From positions 62,001 through 126,000 of the forward strand of contig NZ_RQVK01000001.1 in NCBI RefSeq assembly GCF_003992015.1: DNA of 64,000 nucleotides, read 5' to 3'. The notes under the pieces were generated by a model that was not told where the DNA came from, ran no database searches, and saw nothing but the letters and a program-made list of their open reading frames with translations. Shown here one piece after another: positions 17,192-25,898 of the stretch. Numbering within the stretch: position 1 is the first letter of the stretch; the number at the start of each line of letters is the position of its first letter. This DNA is from Veillonella sp. VA137 (GTDB taxonomy: Bacteria; Bacillota; Negativicutes; Veillonellales; Veillonellaceae). The position numbers and the translations under genes are program-made.

Positions 17192-18064
17192 TTAATGTGT
17201 TTCTTCAATTAATAAGGTTTGCATGTCTTCCTTAGAAAAGTGATATTTTTCATTACAGTAGTGACAAGTTAATTCTGTGACTTCATCTTGGGCTAACTCT
17301 TGTTTATCATGCATTGGCAAACTTGCTAATCGATCAAAAAATCGTTCTCGACTACAAGGACATGCAAAATGAATATGCTCACTATAGACTTCTTGGACAG
17401 TAAATCCATCCAAAATGCGTTCCATTAAGTGTTCCGCATTAGGATTTGCTTTCAAATAATTAGTCACAGGCCCAATGGTTTTCAGATTTGCTTCAATTTT
17501 ATCAAATGCATCATTTGTCACATCTGGTAAAGCTTGTACTAAAAAGCCACCTGCTACAATCGTATGGTAATCTGGATCTACTAATACACCTAGGCTTAAT
17601 ACAGATCCCACTTGTTCAGACATAGCAAGATAATAGGCTAAATCTTCCGCCACTTCACCTGTTTGAATAGGGCTTTGGGAAGTATAGTTTTGACGAAGTT
17701 TAGTAAAGCGAGTCACTTGAACCTCTCCATTACGCCCTACAGCAGCCCCTACATCAAGCTTTCCTTCTCGCAATAGTGGTACATCTACATGCGGATGGTC
17801 CACATATCCTCGTACAGTGTTATTACTGAATGCATCCACATGAACAATGCCCAAAGGTCCATCACCACGCAATCGGATACTTACATTTTCATCATTTTTA
17901 AAATCACTAGCCATTAGCATAGCCCCAGTCATAGTACGACCTAACGCAGCTGTTGCCACCGGCCACAAATCATGGCGAACTCTCGCCTCTTCTACGGTAT
18001 CAGTAGTTACGGCAATGGATAGCCGCAATCCTTCTGCTGTTGTATAACGTTTAATAAAATCCAC
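17192..18064 (-). CDS. hslO: Hsp33 redox-regulated chaperone
   Basis: A 290-residue Hsp33. The C-terminal zinc/redox switch has both cysteine pairs, CPC in HFACPCSRERF and CHYC in LTCHYCNEKYHF. On oxidation these release zinc and activate holdase activity in the cytoplasm. I place the start at GTG 18064, which has AAGGA five bases upstream and gives the normal family length; the longer frame has an implausible N-terminus. It follows ribH by 14 bases. Confidence 0.93.
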   Translation of the reverse strand: MDFIKRYTTAEGLRLSIAVTTDTVEEARVRHDLWPVATAALGRTMTGAMLMASDFKNDENVSIRLRGDGPLGIVHVDAFSNNTVRGYVDHPHVDVPLLREGKLDVGAAVGRNGEVQVTRFTKLRQNYTSQSPIQTGEVAEDLAYYLAMSEQVGSVLSLGVLVDPDYHTIVAGGFLVQALPDVTNDAFDKIEANLKTIGPVTNYLKANPNAEHLMERILDGFTVQEVYSEHIHFACPCSRERFFDRLASLPMHDKQELAQDEVTELTCHYCNEKYHFSKEDMQTLLIEETH

Positions 18065-18078
18065 GCATATCCTTCTTT

Positions 18079-18537
18079 CTACATAGATTCCAATAGATTG
18101 ATCATTTCGATAGCACCCATAGCGCAATCAAACCCTTTATTACCAGCTTTTGTACCAGCACGTTCGATAGCTTGTTCAATGTTTTCCGTTGTGACTACAC
18201 CGAACATAACAGGTACGCCAGAGTCTAACGACACATGGGCAATACCTTTTGCTACTTCATTACAAACATAATCATAATGGGTAGTAGCACCACGAATGAC
18301 TGCACCTAAACAAATAACAGCATCATATTTTCCACTTTTAGCCGCTTTTTGTGCGATTAAAGGAATTTCAAAAGCACCTGGTACCCAAATAGTAGTAATG
18401 TCACTATCTTGCACGTCATGACGCAATAATGCATCTTTCGCACCGCTAATTAATTTAGATGTGATGAACTCATTAAAACGGGAACCGATAATAGCAAATT
18501 TCTTACCTGTACCTATTAATTTACCTTCTTGAATCAT
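18079..18537 (-). CDS. ribH: 6,7-dimethyl-8-ribityllumazine synthase
   Basis: A 152-residue lumazine synthase that joins the pyrimidine from RibD with 3,4-dihydroxy-2-butanone 4-phosphate from RibBA. The motifs [30 protein letters not shown] and [15 protein letters not shown] are diagnostic. AAAGGAG lies seven bases before the ATG. It is 76 bases downstream of ribBA with no terminator between. Confidence 0.97.
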   Translation of the reverse strand: MIQEGKLIGTGKKFAIIGSRFNEFITSKLISGAKDALLRHDVQDSDITTIWVPGAFEIPLIAQKAAKSGKYDAVICLGAVIRGATTHYDYVCNEVAKGIAHVSLDSGVPVMFGVVTTENIEQAIERAGTKAGNKGFDCAMGAIEMINLLESM

Positions 18538-18613
18538 TGTAATTCTCCTTTATTCATATAAGACATATATGGACCTAAGCACACTGTTTATTAGGTGTTA
18601 TTTTCATATATTA

Positions 18614-19810
18614 TTACAGCATATGACGCATTTTTTCTTTTTTTGTATTTAAATATTTTGCATTAATACTATTGGCTTTAATCACAATAGGAACTCGCTT
18701 AGATACAGTGATTCCCCAACGCTCTAAATCCTCTTTCTTTTCTGGATTGTTCGTTAACAACTTAACACTTTTTACATCTAATTCACGTAACATTTGTGCT
18801 GCTAAGGAATATTCACGCATATCTGGAGGAAAACCTAATTTTACATTTGCTTCCACTGTATCATACCCTTGATCTTGTAGTGTATAGGCTTTAATTTTAT
18901 TCGTTAATCCAATGCCACGCCCTTCTTGGCGCATGTAGATAACGATGCCTTCTCCTTGCTCTTCAATAGAGCGCAATGCATTTTCCAATTGTTCCCCACA
19001 GTCACAGCGATGAGAACCAAATACATCTCCTGTTAAGCACTCAGAATGAATACGCATCAACACATCAGATTTTCCACGTACATCACCTTTTACAATCATA
19101 AGATGTTCTTTATGATCTACTTCATTTTTAAACACAATGATGCGGAACTCACCGAACTTTGTAGGCAGTTTTGTTTCTGCTGCAATGCTTACTAATCTAT
19201 CGTGTCGCTTTCTGTATTCCACTAAAGCTTCTACAGAAGCAATCTTTAAATTATGTTTTTTACTGAAAGCCAATAAATCATCCATACGTGACATATAGCC
19301 TTCATCATTGGTAATTTCACAAATTGCTGCCGCAGGATATAATCCAGCTAGTTTACAAAGGTCAATAGATGCTTCTGTATGGCCCTGGCGTACTAATACT
19401 CCACCTTCTTTGTAACGCAACGGAAATACGTGTCCAGGACGTCTAAAATCTTCTGGTTTTGCATTTGGATCAATGAGTTTTTGCATCGTTACAGCACGTT
19501 CTTCTGGAGAAATACCTGTGGTCGTATCCACATGGTCTACTGATACAGTAAACGCTGTTTCATGATTATCCGTATTCTTTTCTACCATTTGAGGAATACC
19601 AAGTCGTAGCAAATCACCTTCCAACATCGGTGTACACAATAAACCTCGAGCCTCTTTGATGATAAAGTTAATGCTTTCACGAGTAGCAAATTCAGCAGCC
19701 AAAACTAAATCACCTTCGTTTTCACGACTTTCATCATCTACAATAATCACAGGCTTTCCTGCTTTTAAGTCTTCAATTACTTCTTCAATAGAGTTTAATG
19801 TATAGGACAT
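18614..19810 (-). CDS. ribBA: Bifunctional DHBP synthase / GTP cyclohydrolase II
   Basis: A 398-residue fusion. Residues 1-200 are RibB, which makes dihydroxybutanone phosphate (DDESRENEGDLVLAAE, GHTEASIDLCKLAG). Residues 205-398 are RibA, GTP cyclohydrolase II, with zinc ligands in CLTGDVFGSHRCDCG and the catalytic MRQEGRGIGL. Both halves look complete. ATG at 19810 has AAAGGATG at good spacing; the ATG three codons earlier is too close to it. It follows ribE by 14 bases. Confidence 0.97.
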   Translation of the reverse strand: MSYTLNSIEEVIEDLKAGKPVIIVDDESRENEGDLVLAAEFATRESINFIIKEARGLLCTPMLEGDLLRLGIPQMVEKNTDNHETAFTVSVDHVDTTTGISPEERAVTMQKLIDPNAKPEDFRRPGHVFPLRYKEGGVLVRQGHTEASIDLCKLAGLYPAAAICEITNDEGYMSRMDDLLAFSKKHNLKIASVEALVEYRKRHDRLVSIAAETKLPTKFGEFRIIVFKNEVDHKEHLMIVKGDVRGKSDVLMRIHSECLTGDVFGSHRCDCGEQLENALRSIEEQGEGIVIYMRQEGRGIGLTNKIKAYTLQDQGYDTVEANVKLGFPPDMREYSLAAQMLRELDVKSVKLLTNNPEKKEDLERWGITVSKRVPIVIKANSINAKYLNTKKEKMRHML

Positions 19811-19824
19811 AAATATCATCCTTT

Positions 19825-20478
19825 CTATAAAAAGCCGTTACGCACTAAAGTATCCATCGTCACTGTACTAGTATTAGTAGACTCCAGATGAGTTTCTTTC
19901 ATAAAATGCTCAATATAACGGCCAAAAATATCTGTTTCTAAATTCACTGTAGTACCAATAGTAGCATATTGCAAAATAGTGTTTCCAATCGTATGAGGTA
20001 TAATAGAAATTTCAAACCAACCAGTTCCCACCTTGGAAACAGTCAAACTAGCTCCATCCACAGTGATAGACCCTTTGTATATAACATAGTGTAGAATAGC
20101 ATCATCGGCAGCGATACGGAACACAATGGAATTACCTACATGATCTTTACCGATAATCTTGCCTTGACCGTCCACATGCCCTGCCACTACGTGGCCACCG
20201 AAACGACCGTTGGCAGCCATAGCTCGTTCTAAATTTACCTTACTTCCTGCTGAAAGATTTATTAATGATGTCATTTTAACTGACTCTGGCATCACATCTG
20301 CTGTAAATCTTTGGGCTCCTATGTTCGTGGCTGTTAAGCATACACCATTGACCGCTACGGAATCACCAATTCTTAAATCATCAAAAATGATAGTTCCTGC
20401 AATTTCAAGGGTAAGCGAGCTTTGGGAACGTTTTACACTCTGTATGGTCCCTATTTCTTCAATGATCCCCGTAAACAT
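19825..20478 (-). CDS. ribE: Riboflavin synthase, alpha subunit
   Basis: A 217-residue enzyme that dismutates two lumazines to riboflavin. The internally duplicated fold is visible: each half has a lumazine-binding segment, the first MFTGIIEEIG and SVAVNGVCLTAT, the second VAGHVDGQGKI and SITVDGASLTVS. Its start overlaps the end of ribD by 20 bases, so the two are translationally coupled. Length is normal. Confidence 0.96.
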   Translation of the reverse strand: MFTGIIEEIGTIQSVKRSQSSLTLEIAGTIIFDDLRIGDSVAVNGVCLTATNIGAQRFTADVMPESVKMTSLINLSAGSKVNLERAMAANGRFGGHVVAGHVDGQGKIIGKDHVGNSIVFRIAADDAILHYVIYKGSITVDGASLTVSKVGTGWFEISIIPHTIGNTILQYATIGTTVNLETDIFGRYIEHFMKETHLESTNTSTVTMDTLVRNGFL

Positions 20479-21598
20479 AAACGCCTTCTCTTCCTCTTCG
20501 ATAACTAATTATTTTCATATTATCACCAACAGCCATCACTTCATCAATATCTAGCTGTACTGCTTCGTCTAAACTAGAAAAGCCTAAACCACCCACGGCT
20601 GGTGTAGCTCCAATACCTCCAATAATACGATTCCCAATATAGGTTACCAATTTATCAAAAGATTTAGTTTCTACAAAACTAGCCACCACTTGGCTTCCAC
20701 CTTCAATGAGTAAACTCATACATTGACGAGCACCTAGTTCTTCCAAAATAAAGGAAATATCTAAACCTCTTTCATTGGATGGCGTCACAATAACTTCTGC
20801 TCCCTTATCACTGAAAGCTCCCATTTGTTCTAGCCCACACTCTTCGCCAACAAATATTGTTATATTGCGATTAGGTACTGTCCAAATGGTTGCATCTAGT
20901 GGAGTTCTACCTTTAGAATCTAGAATGTATAAATGCGGTTGATTTTCTATTGTTTCTTGTGGTAATCGACAGCTCAACAATGGATTATCAGCAATAATGG
21001 TACCTACACCTACAAGCATGCCATCTACCTCCTTACGGATGCGATGTCCATCGAGTCTCGCTTCTTCATTGGTAATCCATTTTGATTCACCACTAGCCGT
21101 AGCAATCTTTCCATCCATAGACATGGCAGATTTTAAAATCACAAAAGGCTTTCCTGTTTTAATGTATGTAATAAATGCTTCATTCATTTCCACACATTGT
21201 CGCTCTAATACACCAACCTCGCCTTCTATGCCCGCCTCTCGTAGCATCTCTAAGCCTTTACCGGCAACTAAAGGATTAGGGTCAATCATACCGATGACAA
21301 CCCTTGAGATACCTGCGGCTATCACACGTTTAGCACAAGGCGGTGTTTTTCCATAATGTGAACATGGTTCAAGTGTTACATACAAGGTAGCGCCTCTGGC
21401 ATCCATACCTGCTTGATGCAAAGCATACACTTCTGCATGAGGTTCACCTGCTTTTTGATGATATCCTTCACCAATGATGCGACCATCTTTTACAATAATA
21501 GCCCCTACCATTGGATTTGGAGATGTACATCCCCTTGCTTTCTCTGCTAATTCAATCGCTTTTGCCATATATTTTTCATCAGTTGTCATATGTGTCAT
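20459..21598 (-). CDS. ribD: Bifunctional diaminohydroxyphosphoribosylaminopyrimidine deaminase / reductase
   Basis: A 379-residue bifunctional enzyme. The N-terminal deaminase (residues 1-145) shows the zinc motifs HAEVYAL and PCSHYGKTPPC. The C-terminal reductase (residues about 150-379) shows KSAMSMDGKIATASGES and the LIEGGSQV strand. It catalyses the second and third steps after GTP ring opening. The first ATG (21598) has AGAGGTGA upstream. It is the promoter-proximal gene of the operon, under the FMN riboswitch. Confidence 0.96.
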   Translation of the reverse strand: MTHMTTDEKYMAKAIELAEKARGCTSPNPMVGAIIVKDGRIIGEGYHQKAGEPHAEVYALHQAGMDARGATLYVTLEPCSHYGKTPPCAKRVIAAGISRVVIGMIDPNPLVAGKGLEMLREAGIEGEVGVLERQCVEMNEAFITYIKTGKPFVILKSAMSMDGKIATASGESKWITNEEARLDGHRIRKEVDGMLVGVGTIIADNPLLSCRLPQETIENQPHLYILDSKGRTPLDATIWTVPNRNITIFVGEECGLEQMGAFSDKGAEVIVTPSNERGLDISFILEELGARQCMSLLIEGGSQVVASFVETKSFDKLVTYIGNRIIGGIGATPAVGGLGFSSLDEAVQLDIDEVMAVGDNMKIISYRRGREGVYVYGDH

Positions 21599-21611
21599 GG
21601 CTCACCTCTAC

Positions 21612-21643
21612 ACAAAAAAGGGACTATATACATAGTCCCTTTA
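21612..21643 (-). terminator. Expression-platform terminator of the FMN riboswitch
   Basis: AAAGGGACTAT pairs with ATAGTCCCTTT around a 4-base loop, followed by TTTTTT on the minus strand, just before the ribD RBS. It should form when FMN binds. Confidence 0.9.
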
Positions 21644-21688
21644 GCATTCCAAATATTTGATAGCCTATACAATAGCCATCAATATACT

Positions 21689-21811
21689 GTCTTTTCCCAT
21701 CCAGACTTTACTGTCGGTTCCGGAATATTACCGGATCTGCTCCTAAAAGCTTGCGGACTACTATACCGCCGGTCAGGAATTGAGGTTTCCCTCGCACCTT
21801 GCCTCAAAGAC
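21689..21811 (-). promoter_or_regulatory. FMN riboswitch (RFN element)
   Basis: The conserved RFN blocks appear in order on the minus strand: GTCTTT (P1 5' side), GAGGCAAGGTGCGAGGG, CCTGACCGGCGGTATAGTAG, CCGCAAGC, GGAGCAGATCCGG, CCGACAGTAAAGTCTGGATG, and GGGAAAAGAC (P1 3' side). This is the aptamer that senses flavin mononucleotide and represses riboflavin genes. It is placed between the promoter at 21853-21881 and the terminator at 21612-21643. Confidence 0.96.
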
Positions 21812-21852
21812 TCCATTATTTGATGTTTATTCTTATTTCCTAAGATGAGTTT

Positions 21853-21881
21853 ATTGTATCATAGATTTCTTGATATAGCAA
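21853..21881 (-). promoter_or_regulatory. Promoter of the riboflavin operon
   Basis: TTGCTA (21876-21881), a 17-base spacer and TACAAT (21853-21858) on the minus strand, about 40 bases before the RFN element. Confidence 0.65.
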
Positions 21882-21903
21882 TGAAAGTTGCCATTCACCC
21901 TAA

Positions 21904-22881
21904 CTATATCACAGACTTTCTAGTATAACTTGTTACATCAGTGCCAAGTTTTTCATATAACTCTTTTACAGTAAGTTCTTTTTTCATAACGGCTTGTAAC
22001 TCTTGTTCCGTTACGCCAATAAAGGCAATAAAATCTACGCGTCCATATGGAGTCTCTAAAGATTGAAGTTCTCTATCAGGAATCGTAATAAAACCAACAA
22101 TATTAGATTTACGATTTACGTCCATCCCCTCAGTTTGTCCAGTATAAATGTATTCATAAGGCTTAAAGATTTCTCCATCTTCTATAGTATTTCTACCAAG
22201 AATCTGTAAAATTTGAGCTACATTTTTGAGTTCTCTTTCTTCATCCTTATAGGCAGCTTTTTTTAATTTAATCGTAAATTCCATACCAAACCCACTTTTT
22301 GTTTTATCTTTACTTTCTTTATCATAAAGTTCAGTTATTCCATAGGTGACATATTTATAATAGTCCCCTCCGTCATGAATCGTTACTCTATCTATTGGAT
22401 CTGGACCTCCAAGGTCCCAACGTATTAGAGCCACATAGTTTGTATGTAGCGAATAGCTTGGATACACAGAGTTTACTTCCGCTTCTATTGCCTCCATACC
22501 ATATAGATTCGTTTTTTTAGCATTTGAGATAGTATGGTCATCACTCGCTTCTAAAGGTTCAATAGTTGCAAATTTATGGTTTGAGTCATTTAACTTAACT
22601 GTGTACATGTAGTGCTTTTCACCAGCATCATTTTTTTCCTCTGATTCAGCGTCGATACTAGAAGTGCTACTAACTGCACTAACGCTAGGCCTTTCCTCGG
22701 ATTCATCATGGATAATGGAAGCGCTACTAACTCCACTCCTCTCCTCAGATGCGACACCATTCATTTCAGTATTTGCGACACCATTTCTCTCATCATATGA
22801 GATCCCATTATTCGCAAAAACCCCAAACCAAGTCATCCCCATAATGGCTGTTAATAGTAACATTTTTTTACTTACTTTCAT
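21904..22881 (-). CDS. Exported SUFU-domain protein (paralogue 1)
   Basis: A 325-residue protein with a Sec signal peptide (residues 1-23, ending VFA). A low-complexity Ser/Glu-rich linker (residues 24-95) contains three 8-residue repeats, DERNGVAN, TEMNGVAS and EERSGVSS. The C-terminal part (about 120-325) resembles the suppressor-of-fused (SUFU) domain: MEAIEAEVNSVYP, YVTYGITELYDKESKD, SGFGMEFTIKLKK, and TPYGRVDFIAFIGVTEQEL. Bacterial SUFU proteins are mostly thought to be immunity proteins for secreted toxins and are usually cytoplasmic; export is unusual. The C-terminus is very like its upstream neighbour, so the pair arose by tandem duplication. Function here is unknown. Confidence 0.72.
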   Translation of the reverse strand: MKVSKKMLLLTAIMGMTWFGVFANNGISYDERNGVANTEMNGVASEERSGVSSASIIHDESEERPSVSAVSSTSSIDAESEEKNDAGEKHYMYTVKLNDSNHKFATIEPLEASDDHTISNAKKTNLYGMEAIEAEVNSVYPSYSLHTNYVALIRWDLGGPDPIDRVTIHDGGDYYKYVTYGITELYDKESKDKTKSGFGMEFTIKLKKAAYKDEERELKNVAQILQILGRNTIEDGEIFKPYEYIYTGQTEGMDVNRKSNIVGFITIPDRELQSLETPYGRVDFIAFIGVTEQELQAVMKKELTVKELYEKLGTDVTSYTRKSVI

Positions 22882-22991
22882 TCTAACTCCTTTTTTCTAC
22901 GTTCACAAAACAGTCGATATGTCTATTTTATTATATTAGCACAAGGCTATAATTATTGGACTGCATATAATTTAATATTCTCAGCAAACTA

Positions 22992-23909
22992 TTATATGAC
23001 AGATTTTCTCCTGTAACTTGTCACATCAGTGCCAATTTTTTCGTACAATTCTTTTTCAGTAATCTTTCGGTTCCTAATCGCTTGTAACTCTTTTTTTGTA
23101 ATACCAATCAGTGCAATAAAGTCAACTCGACCATATGGTGTGTCAAGAGATTGTAAGTCCTTATCGGGAACTGTAATAAATGCAACAATGTTAGATGTAC
23201 CTGCAATATCTATACCGATATTTTTCCTTAAAGAACTCCCCTTCACTAAATAAGTATCTTCATAAGGCTTTACTATATTATTTTCTTGTATAATATATTT
23301 TGCAAAATTCTGTAAAAGCAAAGCTATATAAAGCAGTTCTTTTCGTTCCTCTGATTGATTTTTATATTCACCACGTTTTAATTTTAATGTTAATTCTGTA
23401 CCAAATCCACTTTTTGTTTGGTCCTTACTCTCTTTATTATGCAATTCTGTTAATCCATATGTAATGAAGTGAAAATAATCTTTTTCTTTATGTATGCCAA
23501 TTTGCTCTAAAGGTTCTGTTCCGCCTGATTCCCAAGTTATTTTCGGTGTGTAGTATCTTGCATTCTCCCACAAGGGATGTATACGTTTCACTTCGTTTTC
23601 TATAGCATCCATCCCATAGCGGTGTGTTTCTTTTGCAACAGGAGTTCCTTCATCCTCTTTTTGTTCCCTAGGGGCAATATTAGCAAATTTGCTATTAGGA
23701 TAGTTTGACTTAAAATCAAAGAAAGAAAGTCTACTTACACCAGCATTGAGTGTTTCTTCTCCCTCTTCAGTACCATATGCACTAGCAGAAGAACTTGTAC
23801 CTGTAGCACTATGAACTGTTTCAGATATTATACCATCCATAGCAAAAGTCCATAAGCAGATTTGCCCCATCACAGCTGCTGATACAAATATTTTTGTACT
23901 TATTTTCAT
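22992..23909 (-). CDS. Exported SUFU-domain protein (paralogue 2)
   Basis: A 305-residue paralogue of the downstream gene, with its own signal peptide (residues 1-23, ending TFA) and a shorter Ser/Glu-rich linker. The SUFU landmarks are MDAIENEVKRIHPLW, FITYGLTELHNKESKD, SGFGTELTLKLKRGEY and TPYGRVDFIALIGITKKEL. The last 15 residues are nearly identical to those of paralogue 1 (KIGTDVTSYRRKSVI against KLGTDVTSYTRKSVI). Both genes have the same AAAAAAGGAG ribosome binding site context. The 110-base gap holds no terminator that I can see. No recognisable toxin gene is adjacent, so an immunity role is only an inference. Confidence 0.72.
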   Translation of the reverse strand: MKISTKIFVSAAVMGQICLWTFAMDGIISETVHSATGTSSSASAYGTEEGEETLNAGVSRLSFFDFKSNYPNSKFANIAPREQKEDEGTPVAKETHRYGMDAIENEVKRIHPLWENARYYTPKITWESGGTEPLEQIGIHKEKDYFHFITYGLTELHNKESKDQTKSGFGTELTLKLKRGEYKNQSEERKELLYIALLLQNFAKYIIQENNIVKPYEDTYLVKGSSLRKNIGIDIAGTSNIVAFITVPDKDLQSLDTPYGRVDFIALIGITKKELQAIRNRKITEKELYEKIGTDVTSYRRKSVI

Positions 23910-23992
23910 AATATCTCCTTTTTTAATATTTTAGAAAAACCTTCTATTTATCTAATATATAGCTATTACCATCTTCTCACACTATCTTCTAA

Positions 23993-24152
23993 TTATTCTA
24001 TTCGTTGCAGTAATACTTCTTCCATTGCTTTCATACGTTCTGATGTGACTAACTCATATTGTGAGTATACTTTATAAATTAATTCTAAACCATTTTTGTG
24101 TATTAATACATGTTATTTCTCTATCCTAATATTCTTCTATATCTTCTGTCAT
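23993..24152 (-). pseudogene. Possible decayed small gene
   Basis: A 39-codon open stretch ending at 23993 (tail SQYELVTSERMKAMEEVLLQ) has no start codon and reads like real protein. Just upstream, from an ATG at 24152, another frame reads MTEDIEEY and then stops. Together these look like pieces of a small gene broken by stops or frameshifts. I do not recognise the family. It lies directly upstream of the SUFU pair on the same strand. Confidence 0.3.
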
Positions 24153-24545
24153 TTTTAACTTAAGTATACGTTGTTTACTAGAAAAAATCTATCTATTTCA
24201 TATGTATCGATAACTAGAAATGATTTTTATCACATAATAGCATTCTATATATTACAATTTAGCATAGCAATTGTTTGTATATTTATGTCTTTTACCAATA
24301 CTATTCTTCACAACGTTATCATTATATCAAACTTAATTGATAAAAAGTTGATATTTTAGGTATACTTTAAGCATTACGTATATTTTAAGCTATTTATAGA
24401 ATATAAATTCAACAGAACTTAATGAAGCATCTTATAAACACCTATAAAATGATTAATCGATATGCGTAATAACTGAGAATATATGCTATGATGAGGACAT
24501 AGTAAAGGTCTACTATCAACATCATTGTGAAAGGAGTGTATTTTT
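24153..24545. other. AT-rich intergenic region before the adenine permease, with candidate promoters
   Basis: Nothing here looks coding. On the plus strand there are two promoter-like sites: TTGATA (24337-24342) with an 18-base spacer to TATACT (24361-24366), and an extended -10 TGCTATGAT ending at 24492. A hairpin ATAGTA/TACTAT (24499-24504 with 24511-24516) lies in the leader. I looked for a purine riboswitch before the adenine genes and do not see one. An AAGGAG RBS lies nine bases before the permease ATG. Confidence 0.4.
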
Positions 24546-25879
24546 ATGAACACCAGTCCAACTATTGGTAGTAACAACAGTTTTTGGGATCGTAAATGTA
24601 ATGTAACGGAGCGCGGTTCCACCATTAAGCGAGAAATCTTTGCAGGTATTACAAGTTTTCTCTGTGTCTCTTATGTATTAGCAGTTAATCCTATCATTTT
24701 AGGTGCTAGCGGTATGAATGAGGGAGCTGTGTTTACAGCTACTGCTATCTGCGGTATTATCATTACTTTATTATTAGGTTTTTACACGAATATGCCCTAT
24801 ATTGGCATTTCAGGGATGGGGATTAATGCGTATTTTTCCTACACCGTCGTTATCCAAATGCACCACTCATTTATGTTTGCTTTGACTGCTGAACTAATTG
24901 CGGGTCTATTGATTTTACTCATTGCACTTACACCTATTAAGGATTACATTTTTGAGGCTATTCCACACAATTTAAAATTAGCAGTAACCGCCGGTATCGG
25001 TTTATTCATCGCCTTAATCGGTCTTAGTAGCGTTGGCATTGTTGTTGCGAATCAAGGCACGATTGTGGGATTAGGTAGCTTTACAGATCCAAATGTCATC
25101 ATCGCCATGATTGGTGTCATTTTAATTACAGCAATGACCGCTCGTGGCATAAAAGGAACCATGTTCATCGCTATCATTGTCTGTGCCATTTTAGGTGTTT
25201 TTTAGGTATCACTAAGATTCCAGATAGTATTCTATCATTGCCACCTAGTATGGCTCCTGTTTTTATGAAGTTTGACTTTTCTGAATTAGTAACAGCAGAC
25301 ATGTTCTTCGTGGTTTTCACCTTCTTATTTGTTAACTTATTTAACATCGTAGGTGTATTGATTGGTCTCAGTGAACAAGCAGAAGTTCCAGAAGCAGATC
25401 GTCAACGAGTGAATGGCAAGTGTATGAAAGTAGCTGCTCTAGGTACTACTATTGCTGGTATATTTGGAGCCTCTCCACATATCGTAGCTGTAGAATCCGC
25501 CGCTGGTATTGCTGAGGGTGGGCGTACTGGTATTGCCGCCATTACATCTTCTATCTTGTTTGTAGTTGCTTTATTTTTTGCTCCATTATTGATGGTAATT
25601 CCAGCTGCAGCCACTGCACCAGTCTTAATTGTTGTAGGCTTATTCATGCTTATGTGTATTAAAACAATTAATTTTGAAGATATCACAGAAGGGATTCCCG
25701 CATTTCTAACAATTATTATGATGCCATTTACCTACTCCATCGGTGTTGGTATTGAATGGGGTCTTGTAAGTTATGTGGTTGTCAAAATATTAGCAGGACG
25801 ACAAAAAGATATTTCCCTTATTATGTATGTACTAGCACTTATTTTTATCGTAAAAGAAGTTATGCCATTTATTATTTAG
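24546..25879 (+). pseudogene. NCS2-family adenine/purine permease, frameshifted at a T6 tract
   Basis: The first part (24546-25205, 219 residues) starts like AdeP/PbuG-type NCS2 permeases (EIFAGITSFLCVSYVLAVNP, then GISGMGINAYF) and stops at TAG 25203-25205. The second part (to 25879) continues the same family (FVNLFNIVGVLIGLSEQAE and EGGRTGIAAITSS). At 25198-25203 there are six T's; one more T, or a -1 shift, would read through VFLGITKIP and fuse the parts into a normal-length protein of about 444 residues. The gene is immediately upstream of adenine deaminase, so the likely substrate is adenine. It may be a true pseudogene, slippage-expressed, or a sequencing error. Confidence 0.85.
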
Positions 25880-25898
25880 TTGGTAAAGGAGCCTTTTT

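Noticed and set aside
20997-21356. A 119-codon plus-strand frame
   Set aside because: Antisense shadow of ribD with no ribosome binding site.
24153-24545. Possible purine riboswitch before the adenine permease
   Set aside because: The conserved loop sequences and P1 of the purine aptamer are not found.
25196-25206. Programmed -1 frameshift with a canonical slippery heptamer in the adenine permease
   Set aside because: The zero-frame codons are GTT TTT TAG, which do not form X XXY YYZ; simple homopolymer slippage remains possible and is reported.
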